From: CAZQCI01 sp964592255
GTDB lineage: Bacteria; UBA10199; SBBF01
Length of the DNA: 10,405 nucleotides
Assembly (NCBI GenBank): GCA_964592255.1
Contig: CAZQCI010000077.1
Span: forward strand, 1 to 10,405
Direction of reading: 5' to 3'
Below are positions 1 through 6,492 of the stretch, in pieces. The notes under the pieces are model-generated. The model did not search any database, was not told where the DNA came from, and was given only the letters and a program-made list of their open reading frames with translations. Both the position numbers and the translations under genes were made by a program. The first letter of the stretch is position 1; each line of letters starts with the position of its first letter.

Positions 1-1
1 T

Positions 2-526
2 AATTTTCATTCGCTTAAAAAATATAAAACCATCATTTCGGGTTCCCCGGCTTGTGTTTATACTCTTAAAAAAACCTATAAAAAATATTCCTTTAATCTT
101 GATGCTAAGGTGATGACCATCAATAGTTTTCTGGCGCCTTATCTGCGCAACATCAATTATAAGTTGAAAAAGAATATGCGTACAAAACTGATGTACCATG
201 ATCCTTGTTATTTGGGACGTTATCTAGGGGAATTCGAGCTGCCGCGTGATTTGATCAGTGATGTGGCGGGGCAACCCCCCGTTGAGTTTTTTGAACATGG
301 GTCTCGCAGTATGTGTTCTGGCCAAGGGGGTTGTTTTTCGGTTGTTGCTAAAGATTTATCGGACAAAATAAGCAAAAGACATTTGGAAGAAGTTTATGAG
401 AAAAAAATACAGACGGTGATTACCCAGTGTCCCTCATGTGTGAATAAGTTTCGTAAAAACTCCAAAGGTTTGGTCATTAAGGATTTGGTGAGTTATCTCA
501 ACGACTCTATTGAAGGATCTAAATAA
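2..526 (+). CDS. Fe-S binding (CCG-domain, heterodisulfide-reductase-like) protein, 5'-truncated by window edge
   Basis: The frame is open from base 2 to the TAA at 524-526, so this is the C-terminal part (174 codons) of a longer gene; the ATG at 110 is internal. Seen: a first motif SPACVYTLK, then YHDPCYLGR, then MCSGQGGC, then QCPSC. This is the order of the CCG cysteine-rich domain found in HdrB/HdrD, GlpC and related Fe-S oxidoreductases, which bind a [4Fe-4S] or noncubane cluster and pass electrons. Oddities: the first CxxC appears as SPAC, and the usual CCG reads CSG, although an extra Cys follows (GGC where GGG is usual). Electron partners cannot be named because the N-terminal part is outside the window. 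The gene joins the lipid-kinase gene through a TAATG overlap, which suggests one transcript. The domain call is firm; the specific role is unknown. Confidence 0.85.
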   Translation, partial: NFHSLKKYKTIISGSPACVYTLKKTYKKYSFNLDAKVMTINSFLAPYLRNINYKLKKNMRTKLMYHDPCYLGRYLGEFELPRDLISDVAGQPPVEFFEHGSRSMCSGQGGCFSVVAKDLSDKISKRHLEEVYEKKIQTVITQCPSCVNKFRKNSKGLVIKDLVSYLNDSIEGSK

Positions 527-1467
527 TGTTGGATAAAACTTTTTTTGTCGTCAACCCTAATGCCTCCCGTGGAAAATTATGTAAGTCGTGGGATTTTCTT
601 TCCGATCTTATTTCAAAAAAAATCCAGCCTTTTGTTTTTGAATTTACCAAAAAACCGGGAGATGCAGTTAAAATAACGAAGCGCGCTTTAGAGGAAGGGT
701 ATTCCTTAATTGTTTCTGTGGGAGGTGATGGGACGCTCAACGAATGTGTGAATGGTTTTATGCAGGCGAAAGAAAAGGCTGGCGTGAAGAAGGTTTCAAA
801 AGCGGCTTTAGGTATTCTGCCTTTGGGGCGCGGCAGTGACTTTTGCCGTATGTTAAATATACCCCGCAAACCACAAGCCGCCATTCACCACCTTCTTCAG
901 GCCAAAGTACGTCACGTTGATGTGTGAGAAGCCAATTATCATGTGTTGCACGTACAAACCGAAACACGTCATTTTATTAATGTGGCTAGTTTGGGTATTT
1001 CAGGCAATGTAGTGAATTGGGCTAATAAAACTCCGGGTTGGGTGCCTCCCAAGCTTACTTATTTCTACAGTGTTTTGCGTTCTTTTAGCGAGTATCATCA
1101 TCGTCTTGTCAAAGTCAGTTGCGACCAAAAAACATGGGAGGTTTCCCCCTTGATGGTGATTATTGGCAACGGCCGTTATTTTGGGTCGGGTATGAAAATT
1201 TGCCCGCATGCTGTTTTAGATGATGGTTTGTTTGACGTGATGATTATTGACCAAATGAAGGTTTTAGATTGCCTTCGCAACCTCGACAAACTTTATACAG
1301 GTAAATTTGAAGGTTTTCCGCACGTCCAATTATTTCGTACCCAAAAAATCCATTTTGAACCTTTAATTAAAAAAGAAGCGCCTTATGTTGAAGTGGATGG
1401 TGATACTGTGGGCCATATGCCCGCTACCTTTACCGTATTGCCAAAGGCTCTCTCGGTTAAAGGATAA
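526..1467 (+). pseudogene. Diacylglycerol kinase family (YegS/DgkB-like) lipid kinase, interrupted by in-frame TGA at 925-927
   Basis: Both halves lie in one frame: 133 codons, a TGA at codon 134, then 179 codons to the TAA. The total of about 313 residues is normal for the family. Seen: nucleotide-binding NPNASRGK (10-17), GGDGT (66-70), the P-loop-like LPLGRGSDF (99-106, where GT(A/G)ND is more usual), SLGISGNVV after the stop, and VDGD near the C-terminus (290-293). Family knowledge: these enzymes phosphorylate diacylglycerol or related lipids with ATP at the membrane; the N-terminal domain binds ATP and the C-terminal beta domain completes the active site. The TGA sits where the chain passes between these domains, at a position commonly Gly (VDVG), so GGA to TGA is the simplest origin. 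The start is supported by AAGGA at 513-517. A GTG at 943 could in principle restart the second half, but no good ribosome site precedes it. Either a true pseudogene, a split gene or a sequencing error. Confidence 0.85.
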
Positions 1468-1517
1468 TCCCCGCATTCATTGACTTTATGGTCTCGTCCG
1501 GGTTATACGGTTTCGGC

Positions 1518-2126
1518 ATGTTCACCGGAATTATTCAACAAATAGGAGTGGTTTCTCGCCAAAATATTACCAAGCACGGTGGGCGTTTGGAAATCACACC
1601 CACATCTTCCTTCAAAAAACCGCAATTGGGTGAAAGTATGGCTGTGGATGGTTGTTGCCTCACTTTGGTTTCGGTCAAAAATAAAAAAACATATGTGTTT
1701 GATGTTTCTGGAGAAACGGTGAAACGCACCACCATGCAGAGTTATCGTGTAGGGCGTAAAGTAAACTTGGAACGTGCTCTCCATGTAGGGGATGCCCTCG
1801 GAGGCCATTTTGTCTCAGGACATGTTGATGGGATGGGAGTGATTCACAAAATCCGTCGTTTGCCTTCTTCTTGTTTGATTGAGATTAAATTCCCTTCAAA
1901 ATGGCGGCCTTATTTTATAGAAAAAGGCTCTGTGGCTGTGGATGGAATTAGCTTAACGGTATGTGATTTAACACGTCACACATTTTCTGTGGCGATTATT
2001 CCGCATACGGAAACCGTGACAACCTTGTCTTTTAAAAAAGAAGGGGATGTTGTGAACTTAGAAGTGGATATGCTGGCGAAATATGTAGAGGGCTTGCTTC
2101 GATTTCGATCCTGGAGTAAACGATGA
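1518..2126 (+). CDS. ribE: Riboflavin synthase, alpha chain
   Basis: The enzyme dismutates two 6,7-dimethyl-8-ribityllumazine molecules into riboflavin and the pyrimidine precursor, the last step of riboflavin synthesis in the cytosol. The 202-residue product shows the two tandem lumazine-binding repeats of the family. The first opens with MFTGIIQQIG (1-10) and carries GESMAVDGCCLT (38-49), ending near GGHFVSGHVDG. The second carries KGSVAVDGISLTV, and the protein ends with NLEVDMLAKYVEGLL. The start at 1518 is chosen because the family begins MFTGI and the N-terminal residues take part in the active site. An in-frame ATG at 1488 would add ten residues with no family match, though neither start has a clear Shine-Dalgarno sequence. 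The stop overlaps the ribBA start (ATGA), indicating coupled translation. The symbol is ribC in E. coli and ribE in many other species. Confidence 0.95.
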   Translation: MFTGIIQQIGVVSRQNITKHGGRLEITPTSSFKKPQLGESMAVDGCCLTLVSVKNKKTYVFDVSGETVKRTTMQSYRVGRKVNLERALHVGDALGGHFVSGHVDGMGVIHKIRRLPSSCLIEIKFPSKWRPYFIEKGSVAVDGISLTVCDLTRHTFSVAIIPHTETVTTLSFKKEGDVVNLEVDMLAKYVEGLLRFRSWSKR

Positions 2127-3352
2127 GCATGGATTTAAAACATTTAAATGAAGCCTATGCCCGTGTGGAAGCAGCCATCCGTGATATTGCGGAAGGCCGT
2201 ATGGTTATTCTAGTTGATGACGAAGATCGGGAAAACGAAGGTGATTTTGTCGTTGCGGCTGAAAAAGTAACTCCTACGCTGATTAATACCATGATTAGTA
2301 AGGCCCGCGGTTTGGTGTGTCTTTCTCTCACAGAAGAAAAAGTGGAAGAATTGCATCTGCCAATGATGGTGACTGATAACGAAAGTCGGCATCAAACTGG
2401 ATTTACGGTTTCCATTGAAGCTCGTGAAGGGGTGACCACGGGTATTTCGGCTCACGATCGGGCGCATACCATTCTTACGGCTATTAAAGATGGATGCAAA
2501 CCCTCTGAACTTGTCAGGCCAGGGCATATTTTTCCTCTGCGTGCTAAAACGGGTGGGGTGCTTGTCCGTAGCGGGCATACGGAAGGTTCCATTGATTTAG
2601 CCCGCTTGGCGGGATTAAAGCCTGCTGCCGTGATTTGTGAAATTTTAAAAGAAGATGGTACCATGGCGCGCCTGGCTGATCTTAAAGTTTTAGCTGATGA
2701 CATGGAGCTGGCCATCATCAGTATTGCTGATATCATTAAATATCGTACCCGTTACGAATCGCTTATCAGCCTCGAGGCCGAGGCTAAACTGCCTACCGAT
2801 TTTGGAACTTTTACTGCCAAAGTTTATTCCAACCGTGTGAATGAGTTTCATCATATGGCTTTTTGTTTGGGGGATATTAATCCTGATACGCCAACTTTGG
2901 TGCGTGTTCATTCCGAATGCTTAACGGGCGATGTTTTTGGTTCGCTGCGCTGCGATTGCGGACCGCAGTTGCATGCCTCTCTTCGGATGATGTCACAAGC
3001 CGGTAGCGGTGTTTTACTTTATATTCGTCAAGAAGGGCGTGGTATTGGGCTCATCAACAAAATTAAAGCGTATGCTCTTCAAGAGCAGGGGCTTGATACT
3101 GTTGAAGCCAACGAAAAACTTGGTTTTAAAGCTGACCTTCGGGATTATGGTATTGGGGCACAAATCTTGGCTTCCGTGGGTTTGAAAAAAATTCGTCTTA
3201 TGACCAACAATCCTAAAAAGATTGTTGGTTTGGAAGGTTATGGTTTAGAAATTGTGGAACGTGTTCCTATAGAAATGATGCCTACCGACCATAATGCTCA
3301 ATATTTGAAAACGAAAAAAGATAAGATGGGGCATTTACTGAGGCGAGTGTGA
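2123..3352 (+). CDS. ribBA: Bifunctional 3,4-dihydroxy-2-butanone-4-phosphate synthase / GTP cyclohydrolase II
   Basis: This fusion supplies both entry branches of riboflavin synthesis: ribulose 5-phosphate to dihydroxybutanone phosphate plus formate, and GTP to the diaminopyrimidine precursor. Residues 1 to about 205 are the RibB domain, with the acidic metal and substrate loop DDEDRENEGDF (32-42) and GHTEGSIDLARLAGL. Residues from about 206 onward are the RibA domain. Its zinc ligands are Cys266, Cys277 and Cys279 in SECLTGDVFGSLRCDCG, with the same spacing as in characterised GTP cyclohydrolase II. RQEGRGIGL and RLMTNNPKK follow. The length of 409 residues is typical for the fusion, and all key motifs are intact in both halves, so both activities are expected. 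The start overlaps the ribE stop by four bases and GGAG lies at 2113-2116. A second in-frame ATG at 2129 is possible but less well placed. Confidence 0.97.
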   Translation: MSMDLKHLNEAYARVEAAIRDIAEGRMVILVDDEDRENEGDFVVAAEKVTPTLINTMISKARGLVCLSLTEEKVEELHLPMMVTDNESRHQTGFTVSIEAREGVTTGISAHDRAHTILTAIKDGCKPSELVRPGHIFPLRAKTGGVLVRSGHTEGSIDLARLAGLKPAAVICEILKEDGTMARLADLKVLADDMELAIISIADIIKYRTRYESLISLEAEAKLPTDFGTFTAKVYSNRVNEFHHMAFCLGDINPDTPTLVRVHSECLTGDVFGSLRCDCGPQLHASLRMMSQAGSGVLLYIRQEGRGIGLINKIKAYALQEQGLDTVEANEKLGFKADLRDYGIGAQILASVGLKKIRLMTNNPKKIVGLEGYGLEIVERVPIEMMPTDHNAQYLKTKKDKMGHLLRRV

Positions 3353-3360
3353 GAAGATTT

Positions 3361-3428
3361 GTCATCCCCGCGTAGGCGGGGATCCATCAATGCTTCAAAA
3401 ACTGGATTCCCGCTTTTGCGGGAATGAC
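3361..3428. repeat. Paired REP-like palindromic repeat between ribBA and ribH
   Basis: Two 26-base units face each other: 3361-3386 and 3403-3428, separated by 16 bases. Each unit is itself a hairpin with a GTCAT(C/T)CCCGC arm, a 4-base loop and a GCGGG(G/A)ATCCA arm. The right unit, reverse-complemented, matches the left at 21 of 26 positions; the changes are mainly in the loop and as a paired C/G versus T/A change that keeps the stem. Compensated change argues that the secondary structure matters. The GTCATTCCCGC...GCGGGAATCCA consensus is a widespread short bacterial repeat of the REP/dRS3 style. It may stabilise mRNA or act as a nonautonomous mobile element. No T-tract follows, so it is not a standard terminator. 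Confidence 0.9.
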
Positions 3429-3449
3429 GGGATGTGAAGTAACATTGTT

Positions 3450-3923
3450 ATGAAACAAAAAACCAAAATTATTTCCAAGAAGGGACAAAAAAATCTTAAA
3501 CTGGCTATTGTTGTCAGTCGTTTTAATGAACGCATTTGTGAAGGACTTTTGTCCGGAGCCTTAAGGGCATTAAAAGAAGCGGGTATATCGGAGTCCTGTG
3601 TTCAAGTGGTTCGCGTCCCCGGTGCATTTGAGATTCCTTTGGCAGCTCAACATTGGGCTCGAAAGAAAAAAGTGGATGGCCTTATTTGTTTAGGGGCTGT
3701 CATTCGTGGGGACACACCTCATTTTGAGTATGTCTCCCAAGCTGTTACCGACGGTGTGTTACGTGTGGGTTTAGATACAGGGGTACCTTGTATTTTTGGA
3801 GTGATTACGGTGAATACACTGGATCAAGCCTTGGCCCGTTCTTCCGATAATGAGTATAATAAAGGACGTGAAGCCGCCGCTGCTGTTTTAGAAATGATAG
3901 AAATTTTAAAGAATAAGAATTGA
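3450..3923 (+). CDS. ribH: 6,7-dimethyl-8-ribityllumazine synthase
   Basis: Condenses 3,4-dihydroxybutanone 4-phosphate (from RibBA) with the ribitylaminouracil to give lumazine, the substrate of RibE; family members form pentamers or 60-mer capsids. The 157-residue product carries the substrate-binding IVVSRFNE (20-27), VPGAFEIPLAA (56-66), and GAVIRGDTPHFEYV (82-95) with the probable catalytic His91. ITVNT (119-123), a conserved Arg at 130 and NKGREAA complete the set. The N-terminus has a lysine-rich tail of about 15 residues before the core strand, within the family's range. An ATG at 3450 is the only good candidate start; the upstream site is weak. The gene is separated from ribBA by 97 bases occupied mostly by a REP-like element, but the context still implies one riboflavin operon. 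Confidence 0.97.
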   Translation: MKQKTKIISKKGQKNLKLAIVVSRFNERICEGLLSGALRALKEAGISESCVQVVRVPGAFEIPLAAQHWARKKKVDGLICLGAVIRGDTPHFEYVSQAVTDGVLRVGLDTGVPCIFGVITVNTLDQALARSSDNEYNKGREAAAAVLEMIEILKNKN

Positions 3924-3934
3924 ATAACTTTCCC

Positions 3935-4029
3935 TAACCCCCTCTCCCAAAGGGATCTCTTTGGGATTATACTAAGAGGGGAAAATAAGATCTCCTTCCC
4001 TTAGTGTAAGGGGAGGTTGGGAGGGGTTA
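3935..4029. repeat. Composite palindromic repeat before nusB (copy A)
   Basis: The element is bounded by inverted ends: TAACCCCC at 3935 and GGGAGGGGTTA at 4019-4029. Inside it, TCCCAAAG pairs with CTTTGGGA (8 bp, 3945-3966), and CTTCCCTTA pairs with TAAGGGGAG around a GTG loop (about 3994-4015, one G-U pair). The first arm is nearly identical to bases 9718-9750 after pnp. The reverse complement of the second arm resembles 9754-9780. This marks it as a dispersed intergenic repeat rather than gene-specific regulation. It fills almost the whole ribH-nusB gap. It lacks a T-tract on the + strand, so it is not a convincing terminator. Confidence 0.8.
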
Positions 4030-4049
4030 CTCAAGTCAAAATAATACCG

Positions 4050-4469
4050 ATGGGTCATCGTCGTACATCCAGAGAGTGTGCTTTGCAGGTTTTGTTTGAG
4101 GTGGACTATGCCAGCCAAGAAATTAATGAGGCCCTGCGCCTTTATTGGTTGGACCATGAAGAACCTGAGGATATTCGTCAGTTCACTGAAGAGCTGTGTC
4201 GAGGGACTCTCCGTAACTTAAAAGAAATTGATGGTGTTATCGAATCGTCCTCTACTAACTGGAAATTATCACGTATGGCTGCAGTGGATCGTAATCTTTT
4301 ACGTGTATCCGCTTACGAATTGTTGTATATCAAAGAAATTCCCCCTTCGGTGACTATTAACGAAGCGGTGGAAATTGCCAAAAAGTTTGGAACTGAAGAA
4401 AGCCCGGGCTTCGTCAACGGCCTTTTAGATAAGATCGCTAAGGAAAAAAACAGGCATGTTGCACATTAA
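4050..4469 (+). CDS. nusB: Transcription antitermination factor NusB
   Basis: NusB binds boxA RNA with NusE (ribosomal protein S10) and supports antitermination and folding of rRNA transcripts. The product is 139 residues, the usual length. It opens with the arginine-rich RNA-binding end MGHRRTSRECALQVLFEVDY (1-20). The helical core has the family signature W-x-L-x-R-M-x-x-V-D-R-N-L-L-R followed by YELLY, and ends with INEAVEIAKKFG and FVNGLLDKIA. The ATG at 4050 is chosen because the family starts directly before the HRR motif; an in-frame TTG at 4017 lies within the repeat and is rejected. No clear ribosome-binding sequence is present close to the start. Location after ribH is the common bacterial arrangement. 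The 3' end overlaps the next gene by 14 bases. Confidence 0.96.
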   Translation: MGHRRTSRECALQVLFEVDYASQEINEALRLYWLDHEEPEDIRQFTEELCRGTLRNLKEIDGVIESSSTNWKLSRMAAVDRNLLRVSAYELLYIKEIPPSVTINEAVEIAKKFGTEESPGFVNGLLDKIAKEKNRHVAH

Positions 4470-4986
4470 GTTTACATCCACCCCTTTTGACAAAATAGAC
4501 GTGCCGTGTGCCGTTGTCACCACATTTGCGGATTTCCGTCCACTTAAAGGGGTTGCTTCTCTTGTTGACTGGAGACTGAATGGCCGATTGTCCCGCATGT
4601 TAATTAAAAATCGTTTCCGTGGAGACCTCAACGAAGTTCTGCTTATTCCTTCTGAAGGGCGAATCAAGGCGCAGGATATGCTTGTTGTGGGCTTGGGTCT
4701 TAAAACCACTTTTAGTGAGTCTTATATTGGTTTATTTATTCAATTTCTTTTGGAAAAAATTGCTCAGAAAAAAGTGACCCATTTTGCTATTTCTTTCTCC
4801 GATATTATTCCCGACCGCTTTGAATGGCGTAATAGCATTCGCTTGTTGGTTTCCAAGCTTCATGACTTTCCCTCTATTGAGGCAGTGTATTTATGTGAAT
4901 CGGACGACTATGTTAAAGATGCCAAAAGACGCCATATGGATTTTGGACTTAACGTGGATGTGTCGTTTGAAACCCTTTCGACTTAA
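4456..4986 (+). CDS. Stand-alone peptidase M17 N-terminal-domain protein
   Basis: The 176-residue product resembles the N-terminal domain of cytosolic leucyl aminopeptidases (PepA, M17). Seen: LVDWRLNGRLSRML (36-49), then GDLNEVLLIPSEGRIKAQDMLVVGLG with the VGLG turn at 78-81, then helix-rich sequence. The catalytic M17 C-terminal domain, with its metal ligands and NTDAEGR-type motif, is absent, and the next gene starts nine bases after the stop. No signal peptide or membrane segment is visible. In PepA the N-terminal domain has a macro-like fold and takes part in hexamer assembly and, in E. coli, DNA binding; the role of a free-standing version is not known to me. The ATG at 4456 lies inside nusB, with AAGGA at 4440-4444. 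It may be translated together with nusB and the sigma factor that follows. The domain assignment comes from motif recall. Confidence 0.75.
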   Translation: MLHIKFTSTPFDKIDVPCAVVTTFADFRPLKGVASLVDWRLNGRLSRMLIKNRFRGDLNEVLLIPSEGRIKAQDMLVVGLGLKTTFSESYIGLFIQFLLEKIAQKKVTHFAISFSDIIPDRFEWRNSIRLLVSKLHDFPSIEAVYLCESDDYVKDAKRRHMDFGLNVDVSFETLST

Positions 4987-4994
4987 CCTAATTA

Positions 4995-5618
4995 ATGTCC
5001 TCACAACCACCTACCATTGTTGATAGGGAAGCACTCACTGACGAAGAGCTGATGCTGGCTTACCAAAAAGGGGATGTGCGCTCTTTCGACTTATTGATTA
5101 CCCGTTATCAGCGGGAAATTTATAATTTCATTTATCGTTTTTTAAATGATGCTCAAGGTGCGGAAGAAGCATTCCAAGAGGTGTTTGAGCGCGTGCTGCG
5201 GTCGGCGGCTTCTTATTCTCCACAGGCCAAGTTTTCCACTTGGGTTTATACTATTGCCCGTAACTTTTGTATCGACACCTTTCGTAAGAAAAAATTACGC
5301 CACAATGTTTCGTTGGAGGAACCTTTAGGGAGCTCGGACGATACTGGTCGCTTGGAAGATGTTTTGCCTGACGATGCCCCTAAACCCGACCAAGAAGCGT
5401 CCGCCCATGATTTGGAAAATAAGCTGGCCGAAGCTTTAAGTCGGATTAATCCCGATCAACGAGATGTTTTTCTTATGAGGGATCAGCAAGGGCTTCAATT
5501 TGATGAAATAGCTGAAATTATTGGTGTTTCTGTCAATACGGTTAAGAGCCGTATGCGGTATGCTCTTCAAGCTTTACAAGAAGAATTTAAAAAAATTGGG
5601 ATTATGAAACCTAAATGA
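4995..5618 (+). CDS. RNA polymerase sigma factor, sigma-70 family, ECF type
   Basis: The 207-residue product has the two-domain ECF layout. Region 2 (about residues 18-100) includes AYQKGDVRSFDLLITRYQ, the core-binding FNAEE-like stretch, FQEVFERV, and FSTWVYTIARNFCIDTFRKKK. An acidic linker follows. Region 4 (about 145-200) has INPDQRDVFLMRD and the helix-turn-helix FDEIAEIIGVSVNTVKSRMRYAL that reads the -35 element. There is no region 1.1 or region 3, as expected for ECF factors. The gene is followed after 62 bases by a zinc-finger membrane protein, a probable anti-sigma partner. The start at 4995 leaves an N-terminal tail of about 15 residues and has no clear Shine-Dalgarno sequence. It lies nine bases after the preceding stop. 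The ECF subgroup cannot be assigned from reading alone. Confidence 0.93.
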   Translation: MSSQPPTIVDREALTDEELMLAYQKGDVRSFDLLITRYQREIYNFIYRFLNDAQGAEEAFQEVFERVLRSAASYSPQAKFSTWVYTIARNFCIDTFRKKKLRHNVSLEEPLGSSDDTGRLEDVLPDDAPKPDQEASAHDLENKLAEALSRINPDQRDVFLMRDQQGLQFDEIAEIIGVSVNTVKSRMRYALQALQEEFKKIGIMKPK

Positions 5619-5680
5619 CATTGATGCGTTGGTATGCCCAGGTTCGTTAAAATTTTCTAATATTCACTTAATCTAAATTT

Positions 5681-6490
5681 ATGATTTGTCCTCATTACGA
5701 AGAAATTATCTCTCTGTGTTACGATGAAACTCCTAGTGTAAGTTTTACATCTCATCTTGAAGGGTGTCCCTCCTGCCAAGGCCTGCTTCAAGAGTTTAAA
5801 GCTGTTAGACAGCAGCTTCAGAGCCTTCCTTCACGGGAAGTGAGTGCTTATCGTTTGCAAAACATCAAAATGTTAGCTCGCCAACAAGCGCGTAAGCTGG
5901 GTTGGCACGAGGTGGTGTTAGGGTGGTTTCAATCTTTTCAATGGAAGTCGTTGGCTCCAGCAGGTGTTATGGTGATGATGGTGGTGGCTTTAATGAATGT
6001 GTGGGGCCGTAAGCCAACTTCTCCCGTAGCGGGCAGCTTTCCTAATTTCAATATTGTGGATCAAGACAAGCAATATGCTTTTTCACCAGCCGGCTTTAAC
6101 CCCACTTTAGGTTTAGGCAATGAAGTACGCCCTCATCTTTTTGATGTGAATGAACCTGTTCAGCCTACGCCTGTGGCGAATGTACCTTTTGAAAAATGGG
6201 AACAGGATAATCAAGCCATGATGGAATCGTCTGCCGATTCTTTGATGATGCGCGGGCGCCGGTTTAAGGCGATGGGGCGTGTTGATTTAGCCCTTAACGA
6301 CTTTGAGACCATTCTTCATTTTTACCCCCAATACACTTACCTGGGGGATGTTCTGATGTATAGCGCCCAATGCTATGCTTTGCAGGGACATACCGACAAA
6401 GCGTTAGAGATGTTTAAGACGTATGTCGAAAAATATCCCGATAAAAAAGAAGTCGTTGATCAAATCATTCAACAAATTCAAGATAAGTAA
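5681..6490 (+). CDS. Probable membrane anti-sigma factor with zinc finger and TPR-like C-terminal tail
   Basis: The 269-residue product begins with a zinc-binding anti-sigma (ZAS) type motif: Cys3 and His5, then His25-x3-Cys29-x2-Cys32 in HLEGCPSC. A basic helical segment (40-90) precedes one hydrophobic segment, LAPAGVMVMMVVALMNVW (91-108). The remainder would lie outside the inner membrane. Residues about 185-266 look like TPR repeats: ADSLMMRGRRFKAMGRVDLALNDFETIL and a second helix pair around CYALQGHTDKALEMF. Family knowledge: such proteins hold the ECF factor at the membrane until a signal triggers release. Gene adjacency to the sigma factor supports this pairing. The external TPR-like tail, which might sense a protein partner, is less usual than a plain zinc-finger anti-sigma. 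Pairing and sensing are inferred. Confidence 0.82.
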   Translation: MICPHYEEIISLCYDETPSVSFTSHLEGCPSCQGLLQEFKAVRQQLQSLPSREVSAYRLQNIKMLARQQARKLGWHEVVLGWFQSFQWKSLAPAGVMVMMVVALMNVWGRKPTSPVAGSFPNFNIVDQDKQYAFSPAGFNPTLGLGNEVRPHLFDVNEPVQPTPVANVPFEKWEQDNQAMMESSADSLMMRGRRFKAMGRVDLALNDFETILHFYPQYTYLGDVLMYSAQCYALQGHTDKALEMFKTYVEKYPDKKEVVDQIIQQIQDK

Positions 6491-6492
6491 TC

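Noticed and set aside
925..927. TGA read as glycine (alternative code) or selenocysteine in the lipid kinase
   Set aside because: TGA serves as the normal stop of ribE, ribBA, ribH and the sigma factor in this window, each at the family-expected C-terminus. The family has Gly, not Cys, at this site, and I see no obvious selenocysteine insertion hairpin just downstream.
1488..1517. Upstream ATG as the start of riboflavin synthase
   Set aside because: The ten extra residues have no family counterpart, while MFTGI at 1518 is the near-universal N-terminus. The upstream ATG has no better ribosome site.
2210..2911. Minus-strand reading frames opposite ribBA
   Set aside because: They show no recognisable domains and mirror the strongly conserved + strand gene; no minus-strand gene is supported anywhere in the window.
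4017..4049. TTG start giving a longer NusB
   Set aside because: It begins inside the dispersed repeat, and the added residues do not fit the family. The ATG at 4050 gives the standard 139 residues.
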